Positions 32,049-40,183 of a DNA stretch of 64,000 nucleotides are shown here, in pieces (positions within the stretch are counted from its first letter, which is position 1; the number at the start of each line of letters is the position of its first letter). Source of the DNA: Flammeovirgaceae bacterium UBA5585 (GTDB taxonomy: Bacteria; Bacteroidota; Bacteroidia; Cytophagales; Cyclobacteriaceae); the NCBI GenBank assembly GCA_002425185.1, contig DILT01000013.1, forward strand, positions 736,221 to 800,220, given 5' to 3'. A model generated the notes under the pieces. The model ran no database searches. It had not been told where the DNA came from and was given only the letters and a program-made list of their open reading frames with translations. A program made the translations under genes and the position numbers.

Positions 32049-33140
32049 CTATGGGATGATTTCATTCAGTTTTGCCCAGAGGTCATTTTGAAAAGTATAG
32101 GGAACCAAGCTTGTATCGGGATCATCGCCTACACGGATAACCACCAATTGTTTTGATGGGATTACATTAATCAGTTGTCCGTTTTTCCCCATGGCGGCAA
32201 ACATATCTATTGGTGCATTGGGCGTAATAGCAGTATTAATGTTGATTTGGCCGGGCGCAGGAAGCAGGTATGAGGATTTACCATTGAGCCAGGTAAGATA
32301 TCCATAAGAAGGATTCATGGATTGTGATGAAGTGATCATCAGGTTGACAAACGATTTCGGAACAACCGGTGTTTGATCCCACTTGCCTTTATTGAGCAAC
32401 AGCAATCCGAAACGCGCCATGGATCGGGGTGTACTGTAGTAGACATTGTTTTCACCGGTTTGAACGTATTGTCCATCCATTCCGGTTTTTGATTTCAATT
32501 CATCAGTTAAATAGTTGTTCAATGTTTTGCCCGTGGCATTGGCAATCACGCCATCCAACAAGGTATAGGGAGCATTATGGTAGGCCCAACGGGTGCCGGG
32601 ATCGGCTTTATAAACCAGGCAAGATGGATCGGTACAATCGCGGTTGGCTACTCCATCATCCAAACCTGTAGTCATGGTGAGCTGATGAAGAACAGTAATA
32701 TTGTTTTCCTGAGCGAGGGTAAGGTTCGTCCACCCGGTGCCCAGATAGGTGGAAGTTTTTGTTTGCAGATTGATTTTTCCCTGCGCTTCGGCAATACCAA
32801 CAACTGCAGCGGTAAGAGTCTTCCCAGCCGATGCCCAATACCAATTGCTGCCCGCGTTAAAATTCAGGGTTGTATTGACAAGTTGTTTCCCTTGGTATTT
32901 TTCTATCACCATTTTTCCATCTTTTAAAACGATTATCGCTCGTGTATTCGTGCTAACCATGAAGGCATCGAGTTCGGCAATTTTTGCGGTGTTCCATCCG
33001 AGACCGCCCGGGTCGGTGGTTTCCCAAGTAGCGGAACCGATAGGTGGAAAGTATAATAGTGAAGCGGGTGGAGTTGGGTCAGAATCCCTATTGCAAGCAG
33101 TTACAATAGTGATAAAAAGTAAAAAGCGAAGCGGGTGCAT
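32049..33140 (-). CDS. Serine hydrolase, class C beta-lactamase family
   Basis: 363 residues with an N-terminal signal ending near a cysteine (FITIVTACNRD), a likely lipobox. The SxxK motif is in WASAGKTLTAAVVG, the tyrosine motif is in WAYHNAPYTLLDGV, and MGKNGQLINVIPSKQLVVIRVG is the C-terminal signature of the 6-aminohexanoate-dimer hydrolase (NylB)-like branch. It is convergent with the serine hydrolase upstream (20 bases between stops), and a HxlR gene lies 49 bases upstream on the same strand. It is probably periplasmic. Substrate is unknown. Confidence 0.88.
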   Translation of the reverse strand: MHPLRFLLFITIVTACNRDSDPTPPASLLYFPPIGSATWETTDPGGLGWNTAKIAELDAFMVSTNTRAIIVLKDGKMVIEKYQGKQLVNTTLNFNAGSNWYWASAGKTLTAAVVGIAEAQGKINLQTKTSTYLGTGWTNLTLAQENNITVLHQLTMTTGLDDGVANRDCTDPSCLVYKADPGTRWAYHNAPYTLLDGVIANATGKTLNNYLTDELKSKTGMDGQYVQTGENNVYYSTPRSMARFGLLLLNKGKWDQTPVVPKSFVNLMITSSQSMNPSYGYLTWLNGKSSYLLPAPGQININTAITPNAPIDMFAAMGKNGQLINVIPSKQLVVIRVGDDPDTSLVPYTFQNDLWAKLNEIIP

Positions 33141-33189
33141 GGTTAAACGTTTAGACTAACTTTACTACGATAAGTTTAATGAGACATGT

Positions 33190-33567
33190 TCAGCGGATAG
33201 TAACCTTCACCATCTTCCCATCCTTTTTAGCTTTGGTTCGTCCCCACAGGGCCATGGCTTCCAATACCGGTAGCAACGATTGGCCTTCTTTAGTGAGTTC
33301 GTATTCGACACGGGGAGGGACTTCAGGAAAAACAGTGCGCTTCACAAGGCCATCATCTTCTAACGCGCGCAGCTGGAGTGAGAGCATTTTGTCGGTTATA
33401 TCAGGAATAACCTCTTTCAATTCGCTGAATCTTCGCTTGGTATTGCGCAGGTACCACAGCACCACAGTCTTCCATTTTCCACCGATAAAGGCCGAAGTAA
33501 TATCCAATGCACAATGGTAATCTTCACCATCGATGATAAACTTGTATTGCTCGTCATTAATTTTCAT
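33190..33567 (-). CDS. HxlR family transcriptional regulator (first)
   Basis: 125 residues. The winged-helix core is GGKWKTVVLWYLRNTKRRFSEL, ITDKMLSLQLRALEDDGLVKR and PPRVEYELTKEGQSLLPVLE. HxlR proteins often sense aldehydes, quinones or oxidants through a cysteine; here a Cys is in YHCALDITSA near the N terminus, the position used by several sensors of the family. It is divergent from an F420-reductase-like gene, the usual layout for a repressor and its target. A palindrome (CTGTCA-N4-TGACAG) lies in the 137-base gap. Confidence 0.93.
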   Translation of the reverse strand: MKINDEQYKFIIDGEDYHCALDITSAFIGGKWKTVVLWYLRNTKRRFSELKEVIPDITDKMLSLQLRALEDDGLVKRTVFPEVPPRVEYELTKEGQSLLPVLEAMALWGRTKAKKDGKMVKVTIR

Positions 33568-33614
33568 AAAAATTTTTAATCTTTTTTCTGGGTTCTAAAC
33601 TCCATTCGCCAATT

Positions 33615-33684
33615 CTGTCAATGTTGACAGTGCCTTTCAATTCCGACATGTTATTGTCTGGCACCATGCAAAGCTATACTTTTG
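33615..33684 (+). promoter_or_regulatory. Operator-like palindrome and promoter between HxlR and its divergent neighbour
   Basis: CTGTCA (33615-33620) and TGACAG (33625-33630) form a 6+6 inverted repeat. Downstream, TTG at 33654-33656 is followed after 20 bases by TACTTTTG at 33677-33684, a good match to the phylum consensus, 20 bases before the ATG of the dehydrogenase gene. Confidence 0.55.
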
Positions 33685-33704
33685 ATAGTAAATAACTAAA
33701 CAAT

Positions 33705-34361
33705 ATGAAAATAGCAATACTTGGAACCGGCATGGTGGGCGACACCATCGGTTCACGATTAATTGAATTGGGTCATCAGGTAATGATGGGATCCAGAAGC
33801 GAATCCAATGAAAAGGCATCCGCTTTTGTAGCGAAGCATAAAGCCGGTGCCAGTGCCGGTACGTTTGCTCAGGCAGGCGTATTTGGTGAAATCATTTTTA
33901 ACTGTACAAAAGGTGAGGCTTCCATTGAAGCAATAAAACTGGCCGGGGAAAGCATTAATGGAAAAATTATAATTGATGTTGCCAATCCGCTCGACTTCAG
34001 TAAAGGTCAGCCGGCCAGTCTGCTTCCGACATTATCGAATACTAATTCGTTAGGCGAGGAAATTCAAAAGACATTCCCTAAAGCTAAGGTTGTAAAAACA
34101 CTCAATACGATGTGGTGTGGGTTGATGGTAAACCCCAACATGATTGGAGGAGGCGATCATACGAATTTTATCTGCGGTAATGATGTTGATGCAAAAACCA
34201 AAGTGAAGGCATTGTTACAAGAGTTTGGCTGGAAGGAACAAAATATTCTTGATCTGGGTGATATCACCAATGCCCGTGGTACGGAAGCGGTGTTACCCAT
34301 CTGGCTTAGGGTGTGGGGTGCCACTCAAAATGGTGCTTTCAATTTTAAAGTTGTTAGCTGA
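33705..34361 (+). CDS. NAD(P)-binding F420-reductase-like oxidoreductase (first)
   Basis: 218 residues. The N-terminal Rossmann motif is ILGTGMVGDTIGSRLIELGH, followed by VMMGSRSESNEKA (an Arg/Ser pair that suits NADPH), FNCTKGEASIEAIK, IIDVANPLDF and VVKTLNTMWCGLM. The layout is that of the NADPH-dependent F420 reductase family (COG2085). Bacteroidota do not make F420, so the natural substrate is probably another redox partner. A paralogue lies at 43.7 kb. It is divergent from a HxlR gene and probably controlled by it. Confidence 0.85.
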   Translation: MKIAILGTGMVGDTIGSRLIELGHQVMMGSRSESNEKASAFVAKHKAGASAGTFAQAGVFGEIIFNCTKGEASIEAIKLAGESINGKIIIDVANPLDFSKGQPASLLPTLSNTNSLGEEIQKTFPKAKVVKTLNTMWCGLMVNPNMIGGGDHTNFICGNDVDAKTKVKALLQEFGWKEQNILDLGDITNARGTEAVLPIWLRVWGATQNGAFNFKVVS

Positions 34362-34384
34362 TTATAGTTAGGGAAGCCGTGGGC

Positions 34385-34805
34385 TCACGGTTTCTCTACT
34401 AAACTGATCCATTCCCGGATGAGTAACTGCAATGCAGTTTGTGCATCATTCGTTTCTTGCAGTGTATGAATTTTTATGATTTTTCGCCCGTCTGGAAGAT
34501 TTTCTTCCTGTAATCCACTGGCCGTAGAGAGCCTTGAGCCAGTTGGTAGTATGAGTAATATAAATTCTTTCTTATTTAGATTCATTACCAGAATATCCCG
34601 CTTGTATTGTTTGGGATTAAAAGCCTTCATCGAGCCTGAGTAATAAAAAGCCGGAGCATTCCATTTAATGTGTTCGGCAATATCTGTATCGGCACCCCAT
34701 GATAGTTTCACGTAGTTCTTTTATAACATCAAGCATAGGATGCGTGAGTTTATCAATGAACTGATCAACTTCTTCTTTACCGGATATTTTTTTTGCCTTT
34801 GCCAC
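34385..34805 (-). pseudogene. DUF1801 protein, interrupted by a one-base frameshift
   Basis: The downstream frame (34385-34711) begins inside the family: GADTDIAEHIKWNAPAFYYS is the middle of a DUF1801 domain. The missing N terminus is present in another frame from GTG at 34805, reading VAKAKKISGKEEVDQFIDKL then LTHPMLDVIKELRETIMG. The two frames meet at a run of four G (complement of 34695-34698); removing one base there joins them as ETIMGADTDIAE. It is either a recent pseudogene or a sequencing or assembly error at a short homopolymer. The GTG lies inside the end of the next gene, as in a tight operon. Confidence 0.8.
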
Positions 34806-35388
34806 GACTGTTGTGGTTATTTTTTTTGAACGATAATCCCTTTAAAAGTAAAGCCATGCGAAGTTTTGGCAACGAACTCTTTCCTAAACCATGTAAGGCT
34901 AAAATTTCAGCCTCGCTGAAAGAGGACAATTGTTTCAGTGTTTTGATTTTTTGATTTTCCAGCGCACGCCTAGCCGGGGCGGATAGCGTTGCAAGAAAAT
35001 CTTCATTTGACTTTGCAGGTTTCTTTTTCACTTTAACCTTTTCCAGATTTTTACTGACCCTATATTTTACAATTTTGGAGATAAGTGCAAGGGGAAGAGA
35101 CTTATCAAGTGGAAACTGAACTGCGCCTTTTGAATGTTTGTATTTCGAAATTTCTTTTTCAAAAGCCTTTAATCCGGAAGGTGCCGGATAAAACCCAATA
35201 TGATTTTTGTAGGCTGCAAAATGAACCAGGTTGCCATTCAGTTTGAAGGTAGGCATCTGGTAGCTTATGGTTTCTTCGGCTTGGGGTGCAACTCTGCGAA
35301 TGGTCGCGCGCATTTGATGTAGTAAAAGTTGAACATCTTTTGGAAATGTTCGGATGTAGGAATCGATGTTTTCAAAACCAGATTTCAT
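34777..35388 (-). CDS. DUF1801 protein with C-terminal helix-hairpin-helix-like domain
   Basis: 203 residues. The N-terminal 115 residues (YIRTFPKDVQLLLHQMRATI, SYQMPTFKLNG, HIGFYPAPSGLKAF) form a DUF1801/YdhG domain. A basic linker follows (KVKVKKKPAKS). Then about 130-190 reads LSAPARRALENQKIKTLKQLS and LHGLGKSSLPKLRMAL, which resembles the C-terminal domain of RNA polymerase alpha subunit (two helix-hairpin-helix units). The last 15 residues are very basic. DUF1801 functions are mostly unknown. The second domain suggests nucleic-acid or RNAP-type protein contact; that is inference. Its end overlaps the start of the frameshifted DUF1801 gene. Confidence 0.85.
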   Translation of the reverse strand: MKSGFENIDSYIRTFPKDVQLLLHQMRATIRRVAPQAEETISYQMPTFKLNGNLVHFAAYKNHIGFYPAPSGLKAFEKEISKYKHSKGAVQFPLDKSLPLALISKIVKYRVSKNLEKVKVKKKPAKSNEDFLATLSAPARRALENQKIKTLKQLSSFSEAEILALHGLGKSSLPKLRMALLLKGLSFKKNNHNSRGKGKKNIR

Positions 35389-35418
35389 GTTAGATTTTTT
35401 GTTTGCGGCATCAACTCA

Positions 35419-35847
35419 TTAAGCTTTTGTTTGTTCAACGCCATCCAGTATAGCTGTTTCAAGTACATCAATGTCTATGTCTTTCAGTGTTTTGAACTTA
35501 ATGCAATAGCCCGTTACATCTGCCTTGCCTAGAGCCTTCCCATAGGTTTTGGGTAAATACGTTTTGTCATCAATACCCATAATATAAACGGAGATCCCCT
35601 TTGTATTTGTGCTGATGCCAATTTGATAAAACGGTTTGGTTTTACAGTCAGCATATTTTAAAGTTTGAAGTCCATAACCTATCTGAGGATTGGAAACAAC
35701 TTTACCGTTATCGTCTTTACCGTCTAAGAACCACAGTTTTGATTTTGGCAGCATTTTAACCATGCGCTGGTGTAACGATTTAATATCAGTGCGTTTTGGT
35801 TCGGGTTGATTTTCAATATACTTTTTGATTTGTTCCTGAGGACTCAT
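35419..35847 (-). CDS. DUF1801 family protein
   Basis: 142 residues. MSPQEQIKKYIENQPEPKRTD opens the protein; KLWFLDGKDDNGKVVSNPQIG and YQIGISTNTKGISVYIMGID are the core strands, and YCIKFKTLKDIDIDVLETAI ends the domain. The pattern agrees with DUF1801 (also called YdhG-like). Small soluble protein; function unknown. It is 30 bases from the DUF1801-HhH gene on the same strand, making three such genes in a row. Confidence 0.82.
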   Translation of the reverse strand: MSPQEQIKKYIENQPEPKRTDIKSLHQRMVKMLPKSKLWFLDGKDDNGKVVSNPQIGYGLQTLKYADCKTKPFYQIGISTNTKGISVYIMGIDDKTYLPKTYGKALGKADVTGYCIKFKTLKDIDIDVLETAILDGVEQTKA

Positions 35848-35874
35848 CGTGATATGTGTTAGTTATAAAGTTTA

Positions 35875-36087
35875 TTATTCCAGCGCCTCACAAATAAAAC
35901 CGTGCTGTTGAATGTGATGCTGAACGAACGCAACAGCTTGTGGTGTATCAACTTCAACGCGAAGAATGTGATCGCAATCGTCCAGATCAAAATTGATTCT
36001 GGCAACCGGCAGGCGATACGTTAATTCTGCTTTTAACCGCTCGGCTTGGTCAACCTGTGTGATGTTGGTTTTAAAAACTTCTATCAT
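35875..36087 (-). CDS. Small conserved hypothetical protein, ferredoxin-like fold expected
   Basis: 70 residues from ATG at 36087 (a TTG at 36096 would overlap the upstream stop). The sequence MIEVFKTNITQVDQAERLKA, then ARINFDLDDCDHILRVEV and a C-terminal helix, is a beta-alpha-beta-beta-alpha-beta order like that of heavy-metal-associated or ACT-like domains. The CxxC motif of metal chaperones is absent. Such 70-residue proteins are common in Bacteroidota beside the VOC genes found here. It follows the two-domain VOC gene by 5 bases and is surely co-transcribed. Confidence 0.7.
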   Translation of the reverse strand: MIEVFKTNITQVDQAERLKAELTYRLPVARINFDLDDCDHILRVEVDTPQAVAFVQHHIQQHGFICEALE

Positions 36088-36092
36088 GGATT

Positions 36093-36929
36093 TCAAGCCT
36101 GCAATAATTTTTCGATTTCAAACTTTCTCATCTTCAGAAAAGCCTGCATAACCTGCGGTGCTTTCTCCGGATCACTCATCAACTTACCCAATATGCTGGG
36201 AACGATCTGCCAGGATACGCCAAACTTATCTTTCAGCCAGCCACACATATCTTCGCGACCGCCTTCTGTTAATTTCAGCCAGTAGTGATCAATCTCTTCC
36301 TGCGTTTCACATTCCACCACCAGCGATACACCTTCGCTAAAAGTGTAACCATGCTCACCGGGGCCATCCATCGCGATAAGCGGATAGTCATTCAGGCTGA
36401 ATTCGGAATACAATACCTTGCCGGCATGGGCATCGTTTGCTTCGTAATGAAAAAGTAAATCGGTTGACGCCTTAGGAAAAATGGAACTGTAGAAACGGAT
36501 GGCTTCTTCGGCTCGTCCGAATTGTTTGGAGGTAAATAAAAAACTCGGCTTAATGGAAAACGGTGTGCCCGGTTTGTCCACTACTGAAATCTGCCAGGTC
36601 ATTCCATACGTATCTTGCAGCCATCCATATTTCTTACTCCACGGATACGTATCCAGTGGCATCAGGGCGGTGCCCTCTTTAATCAAGGCGTTGTATATGC
36701 GCGCGGTTTCTTCTTCGGTAGTGCAATACACAAAGAGTGATATGGATGGGTTGATTTTAAATTTAGGTCCGCCATTCAAACCCATCACCCGAAAGCCATC
36801 CAGTTCAAACCTGACAACAATTGGATTTTTTTCAGTAATGGTTGAATGGTTGAAGATGGAACAATACAACCTGGCGGCTTCTTCGGCCTGACCATCGAAC
36901 CAAAGGCAGGGGTAAATGGATTTTGTCAT
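36093..36929 (-). CDS. Two-domain VOC (PhnB-like) protein
   Basis: 278 residues from ATG at 36929; a GTG at 36962 would overlap the next gene by 28 bases. Two tandem PhnB-like halves: YPCLWFDGQAEEAARLYCSI begins the first (about 5-130) and FTSKQFGRAEEAIRFYSSIF the second (about 135-275). Each ends with the pattern WQxS/WQIVPSIL. The family (3-demethylubiquinone methyltransferase-like, vicinal oxygen chelate) includes glyoxalase and resistance proteins. Metal ligands are partly replaced, so catalysis is uncertain. It lies between the small 70-residue gene and a one-domain VOC gene. Confidence 0.88.
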   Translation of the reverse strand: MTKSIYPCLWFDGQAEEAARLYCSIFNHSTITEKNPIVVRFELDGFRVMGLNGGPKFKINPSISLFVYCTTEEETARIYNALIKEGTALMPLDTYPWSKKYGWLQDTYGMTWQISVVDKPGTPFSIKPSFLFTSKQFGRAEEAIRFYSSIFPKASTDLLFHYEANDAHAGKVLYSEFSLNDYPLIAMDGPGEHGYTFSEGVSLVVECETQEEIDHYWLKLTEGGREDMCGWLKDKFGVSWQIVPSILGKLMSDPEKAPQVMQAFLKMRKFEIEKLLQA

Positions 36930-36934
36930 AGGTA

Positions 36935-37369
36935 TTACTTGGATGAACAGTTTACCATCCACTGCACGCCAAATTTATCGGTGCAACTACCAAAGTAGTC
37001 GCCCCAAAACATATCCTGCAAGGGCATGGTAATGTTGCCCCCTTCAGCAAGAGCATGGAACAGCCGTTCGGTTTCTTCGCGCGTATCGGTTTCCAGGTTA
37101 ATGTGCATGTTGTTTCCAAAGTTCACATGAAATCCCATGGATTCCGGTGCATCCGACCCCATCAGCAGATAGCCCCCGAGAATAGGAAGTGCCATGTGTA
37201 AAACAAGATTTTTGTCCTTTTCGGGTAACGGAGGCATACCTTCCGCTGAGGGCATATCTCCAAACCGTTGAATACCGCCAATAAATTCGCCACCGAAAAT
37301 CGATTGGTAAAACCGGAACGCTGCTTCGGTTTGACCGGGGAAGTTGAGGTAAGTACTTACACGTGCCAT
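36935..37369 (-). CDS. VOC family (PhnB-like) protein
   Basis: 144 residues of one VOC/PhnB fold: STYLNFPGQTEAAFRFYQSI, IQRFGDMPSAEGMP, LHMALPILGGYLLMGSDAPE and MFWGDYFGSCTDKFGVQWMV, the standard PhnB C terminus. It is probably a paralogue of the two-domain protein that follows 5 bases downstream. Substrate unknown; the family often shields cells from reactive carbonyls or antibiotics. It starts 11 bases after the stop of the two-domain SRPBCC gene. Confidence 0.9.
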   Translation of the reverse strand: MARVSTYLNFPGQTEAAFRFYQSIFGGEFIGGIQRFGDMPSAEGMPPLPEKDKNLVLHMALPILGGYLLMGSDAPESMGFHVNFGNNMHINLETDTREETERLFHALAEGGNITMPLQDMFWGDYFGSCTDKFGVQWMVNCSSK

Positions 37370-37379
37370 CGTTTCTGGA

Positions 37380-38288
37380 TTAAATTGTTGATGAAAGTTC
37401 TTGGTTCTCTTCGCAAAGATTTTTTAGAATAGTCAATGCCTTGGGATAGGTTTCGCTAAAATATGTTTTAAACTCCGGGTTGGAATCCAGATCTATTGTA
37501 AGCAATGTTTTACCGTCTTGGTTTACGTACGTATAATTTTCCTGCGCGCCTGCCCATCCTTCAACATCTTTTCCACTCGTTACTTCTTTACCCTCGTGTA
37601 AAATGCCTACGTGCTCAATGGAGACAAATTGATTGGGGATGTTTTCTTTTATGCGGCTAACCATGCCTCCTTCATTTCCCTTCTCATCGGTACCGATAAA
37701 AAGAATTTTGGAGCCTTTAGCCCAGGAACCTTTGAAGTGAGAAGTAGGATTGAATGCGGCAGTCCATTGTTTGTATGTATGTTCATTCAACATGGTGGAG
37801 AAAACTTTTTCGGGCGGTGCATCGATCAGTATTTCAAAATGCAATCGCTCGATTCCTTTATCTGACTCAGCATACTTTTTAAAATTATCCAGTATCGCTT
37901 GCCAGCCGGCTTGCTGCATTTCAACCGGATTTGTGTTCTCGGCTTCAAAAACAGTTTCAACGGAAGTGCCTTTATGTTCAGTTAAAAATGTTGTTTTTAC
38001 TTTTCGCCCATCCGTTAGTGTGTATTCGATGGTTTTGTACACCTCAACTTTTGTATACATTCCTTCAAAGTCGAAACTCATGCTGCCGTCTTTTGCGGCC
38101 ATCCGCGACAGGAATTTTCCTCCCGTGCGAAGGTCGTTGATGGCGTAGGGTGTGTGCCAATCGTCAGAGGCCTGGTTCCATTTCATAATGTGCTCGGGCC
38201 CGCTCCAGAGTCTCCATACTTTTTCAACCGGTGCGTTCACCGTGGCGCGAATAGTGATTTTAGCATTTGTCCCCATTGGATTTCTCAT
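37380..38288 (-). CDS. Two-domain SRPBCC (AHSA1-like) protein
   Basis: 302 residues with two AHSA1/START-like halves. The first begins KITIRATVNAPVEKVWRLW and the second HFEILIDAPPEKVFSTMLNE. Each half has the conserved WxxAFNPT/GG-type loops (YKQWTAAFNPTSHFKGSWAK). The fold binds lipids or other hydrophobic molecules, or acts with Hsp90. Tandem copies are usual in this group of soil bacteria. It is the first gene of the cluster of four running to 35.9 kb on the reverse strand and is divergent from a GlxA-type regulator. Confidence 0.88.
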   Translation of the reverse strand: MRNPMGTNAKITIRATVNAPVEKVWRLWSGPEHIMKWNQASDDWHTPYAINDLRTGGKFLSRMAAKDGSMSFDFEGMYTKVEVYKTIEYTLTDGRKVKTTFLTEHKGTSVETVFEAENTNPVEMQQAGWQAILDNFKKYAESDKGIERLHFEILIDAPPEKVFSTMLNEHTYKQWTAAFNPTSHFKGSWAKGSKILFIGTDEKGNEGGMVSRIKENIPNQFVSIEHVGILHEGKEVTSGKDVEGWAGAQENYTYVNQDGKTLLTIDLDSNPEFKTYFSETYPKALTILKNLCEENQELSSTI

Positions 38289-38388
38289 TTAGCAAACCAA
38301 AGGTAGCGGGTGTAGTACAGATTTAAGCATGCGTAAAAACGACATTTAGGGGTCATTTTGCGACAGGATTATTTTATAATTTTAGCCT

Positions 38389-39369
38389 ATGAAGCACATC
38401 TCCATTCTTGTTCCGGAATCATCGGTTATGCAGTCCATAGCCGATCCGCAGTATTTATTTTCGGCTGTTAATTATTTCATGATTCAGTCCGGCAGAAAGC
38501 CGCTCTTCGATGTTCAGTTGGTGGGCGCAAATAAGGCGATAACACTAAATGATGGACGCTACACGGTTCATACCGAAGCATTACTAGACGATGTAAAACA
38601 AACGGATCTGGTTATTATACCGGCCTTGTTTGGTGACATGGAGCATACAATTTCGCTCAATAAGAAATTGATTCCGTGGATTATTGATCGGTACAAACAA
38701 GGGGCTGAGGTTGCTTCCCTTTGTATGGGTGCTTTTCTTTTTGCCTCCACCGGGTTATTGAGCGGAAGGAAATGCTCAACGCACTGGGGTTTTGCCAATC
38801 TGTTCCGGTCTATGTTTCCGGACGTTGAGTTGGCAGATGGACGCATCGTTACAGAAGAGAATCGGCTCTACAGCAGTGGTGGTGCCATTTCGTATTGGAA
38901 TTTGCTTTTACACCTGGTAGAAAAGTACACCGACCGTGAAACGGCCATACGCGCAGCAAAATATTTTGCCGTTGATATCGACCGCAACAGCCAATCTTCT
39001 TTTGCGATGTTCCAGGGCCAAAAAGCGCATCCCGATGAAGTCATCCGGCAAGCTCAGGAATTTATTGAACAGCATATTGAAGAGCGTCCCACCGTTGAAC
39101 AATTGGCGGAAAAGTTTGGGATGGGACGAAGAACGTTTGAGCGAAGGTTTAAACAGGCTACGCATAATTCTGTGTTGGAATATATTCAACGTATAAAAGT
39201 AGAAGCTGCCAAACGCACCTTTGAATCCAGCCGTAAAAATATTACCGAAGTAATGTTCGATGTGGGCTATACGGATACCAAAGCATTTCGTAATACCTTT
39301 AAAAAAGTAACGGGTCTTACCCCGGTTGAATACCGAAATAAGTATAACAAACAGGTCCACCTGAATTAA
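38389..39369 (+). CDS. GlxA family transcriptional regulator (DJ-1/PfpI domain plus AraC HTH)
   Basis: 326 residues. The N-terminal half (about 1-190) is a DJ-1/PfpI domain with a nucleophile-elbow-like cysteine in ASLCMGAFLFASTGLLSG. The C-terminal 110 residues form an AraC-type double helix-turn-helix (LAEKFGMGRRTFERRFKQAT, ITEVMFDVGYTDTKAFRNTF). The family responds to small metabolites through the DJ-1 domain. It is divergent from the SRPBCC/VOC cluster and lies 12 bases upstream of an SDR gene on the same strand. The metabolite is unknown. Confidence 0.92.
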   Translation: MKHISILVPESSVMQSIADPQYLFSAVNYFMIQSGRKPLFDVQLVGANKAITLNDGRYTVHTEALLDDVKQTDLVIIPALFGDMEHTISLNKKLIPWIIDRYKQGAEVASLCMGAFLFASTGLLSGRKCSTHWGFANLFRSMFPDVELADGRIVTEENRLYSSGGAISYWNLLLHLVEKYTDRETAIRAAKYFAVDIDRNSQSSFAMFQGQKAHPDEVIRQAQEFIEQHIEERPTVEQLAEKFGMGRRTFERRFKQATHNSVLEYIQRIKVEAAKRTFESSRKNITEVMFDVGYTDTKAFRNTFKKVTGLTPVEYRNKYNKQVHLN

Positions 39370-39381
39370 TCGTATACCTGC

Positions 39382-40083
39382 ATGAATACCGAGGCGCGTA
39401 CGATTGTTATCACCGGTGCCAACAAAGGCATCGGCTTTGAAGTAGCACACCAGTTGGCTAAGCTGCAACACACCGTAGTTCTGGGTGTGCGTGATAGCGC
39501 AAAAGGCAGAGAAGCGGTTGATCGGTTAAAAGAAGAAGGGCTTGATGGGCATTTTCTTTTGTTGGATGTGAGCGATGAAGCAAGCATCAAACAAGCAGCG
39601 CAACAAGTAAAGAATCAATTCGGAAAGGTGGATGTACTCATTAACAATGCGGCTGTTCTTCTTCGTGAAGACCATTCCTTATCAGAAGGTACGGCTGAAG
39701 TTTTTCACAGGACTATGCGCACGAATGTATTCGGCCCGGTACAAATGGTCCGGCATTTTCTTTCATTAATCCCTTCTGGAGGAAGAATCATCAACACCTC
39801 CAGTGGCGGAGGGAGCATGACTGACCCCGTGGGCGGATGGTCGTCCGTGTATTGTATTTCAAAATCATCGCTCAATGCGATTACACGACACTTAGCGTAT
39901 GAACTTTCATCACGGAATATTTCTGTAAATGCGTATTGCCCCGGTTGGGTAAGAACGGATATGGGCGGGAAGTCGGCCCCACGCACGGTTCAGCAAGGTG
40001 CCGACACTGCGGTTTGGTTAGCCACTGCGAAAATCAGTGAAACCGGAAAATTTTTTCGAGATCGGAAAGTAATTCCGTGGTGA
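39382..40083 (+). CDS. Short-chain dehydrogenase/reductase
   Basis: 233 residues. TGANKGIGFEV (about 11-21) is the nucleotide-binding glycine motif, NNAAVLLR follows, the catalytic residues are S in NTSSGGGSMT and Y-x-x-x-K in YCISKSSLN (about 157-165), and PGWVRTDMGG is the family signature. It resembles the carbonyl-reductase branch (CBR1-like) of classical SDRs, usually NADPH-dependent. It starts 12 bases after the GlxA-type gene and is probably its target or partner. Substrate is unknown, perhaps a reactive carbonyl. Confidence 0.93.
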   Translation: MNTEARTIVITGANKGIGFEVAHQLAKLQHTVVLGVRDSAKGREAVDRLKEEGLDGHFLLLDVSDEASIKQAAQQVKNQFGKVDVLINNAAVLLREDHSLSEGTAEVFHRTMRTNVFGPVQMVRHFLSLIPSGGRIINTSSGGGSMTDPVGGWSSVYCISKSSLNAITRHLAYELSSRNISVNAYCPGWVRTDMGGKSAPRTVQQGADTAVWLATAKISETGKFFRDRKVIPW

Positions 40084-40143
40084 TCAGGTAGTTTAAATTT
40101 TTATTGCCCACCTATTCAGCACATCTAAACAATTCTGCAAGAC

Positions 40144-40175
40144 GGTTGTTTTTTTCCTTTAACCTTTAAACAACC
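40144..40175 (+). promoter_or_regulatory. Inverted repeat in the BLUF leader
   Basis: GGTTGTTT (40144-40151) and AAACAACC (40168-40175) are exact inverted repeats 16 bases apart. They end 8 bases before the BLUF ATG at 40184. It could be an operator or a leader hairpin that hides the start region. Confidence 0.4.
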
Positions 40176-40183
40176 AAAGAACT

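Noticed and set aside
38908..39471. Open frame of 187 codons on the minus strand opposite the GlxA-type gene
   Set aside because: Antisense to the AraC domain; no promoter or start site and no recognisable protein features.
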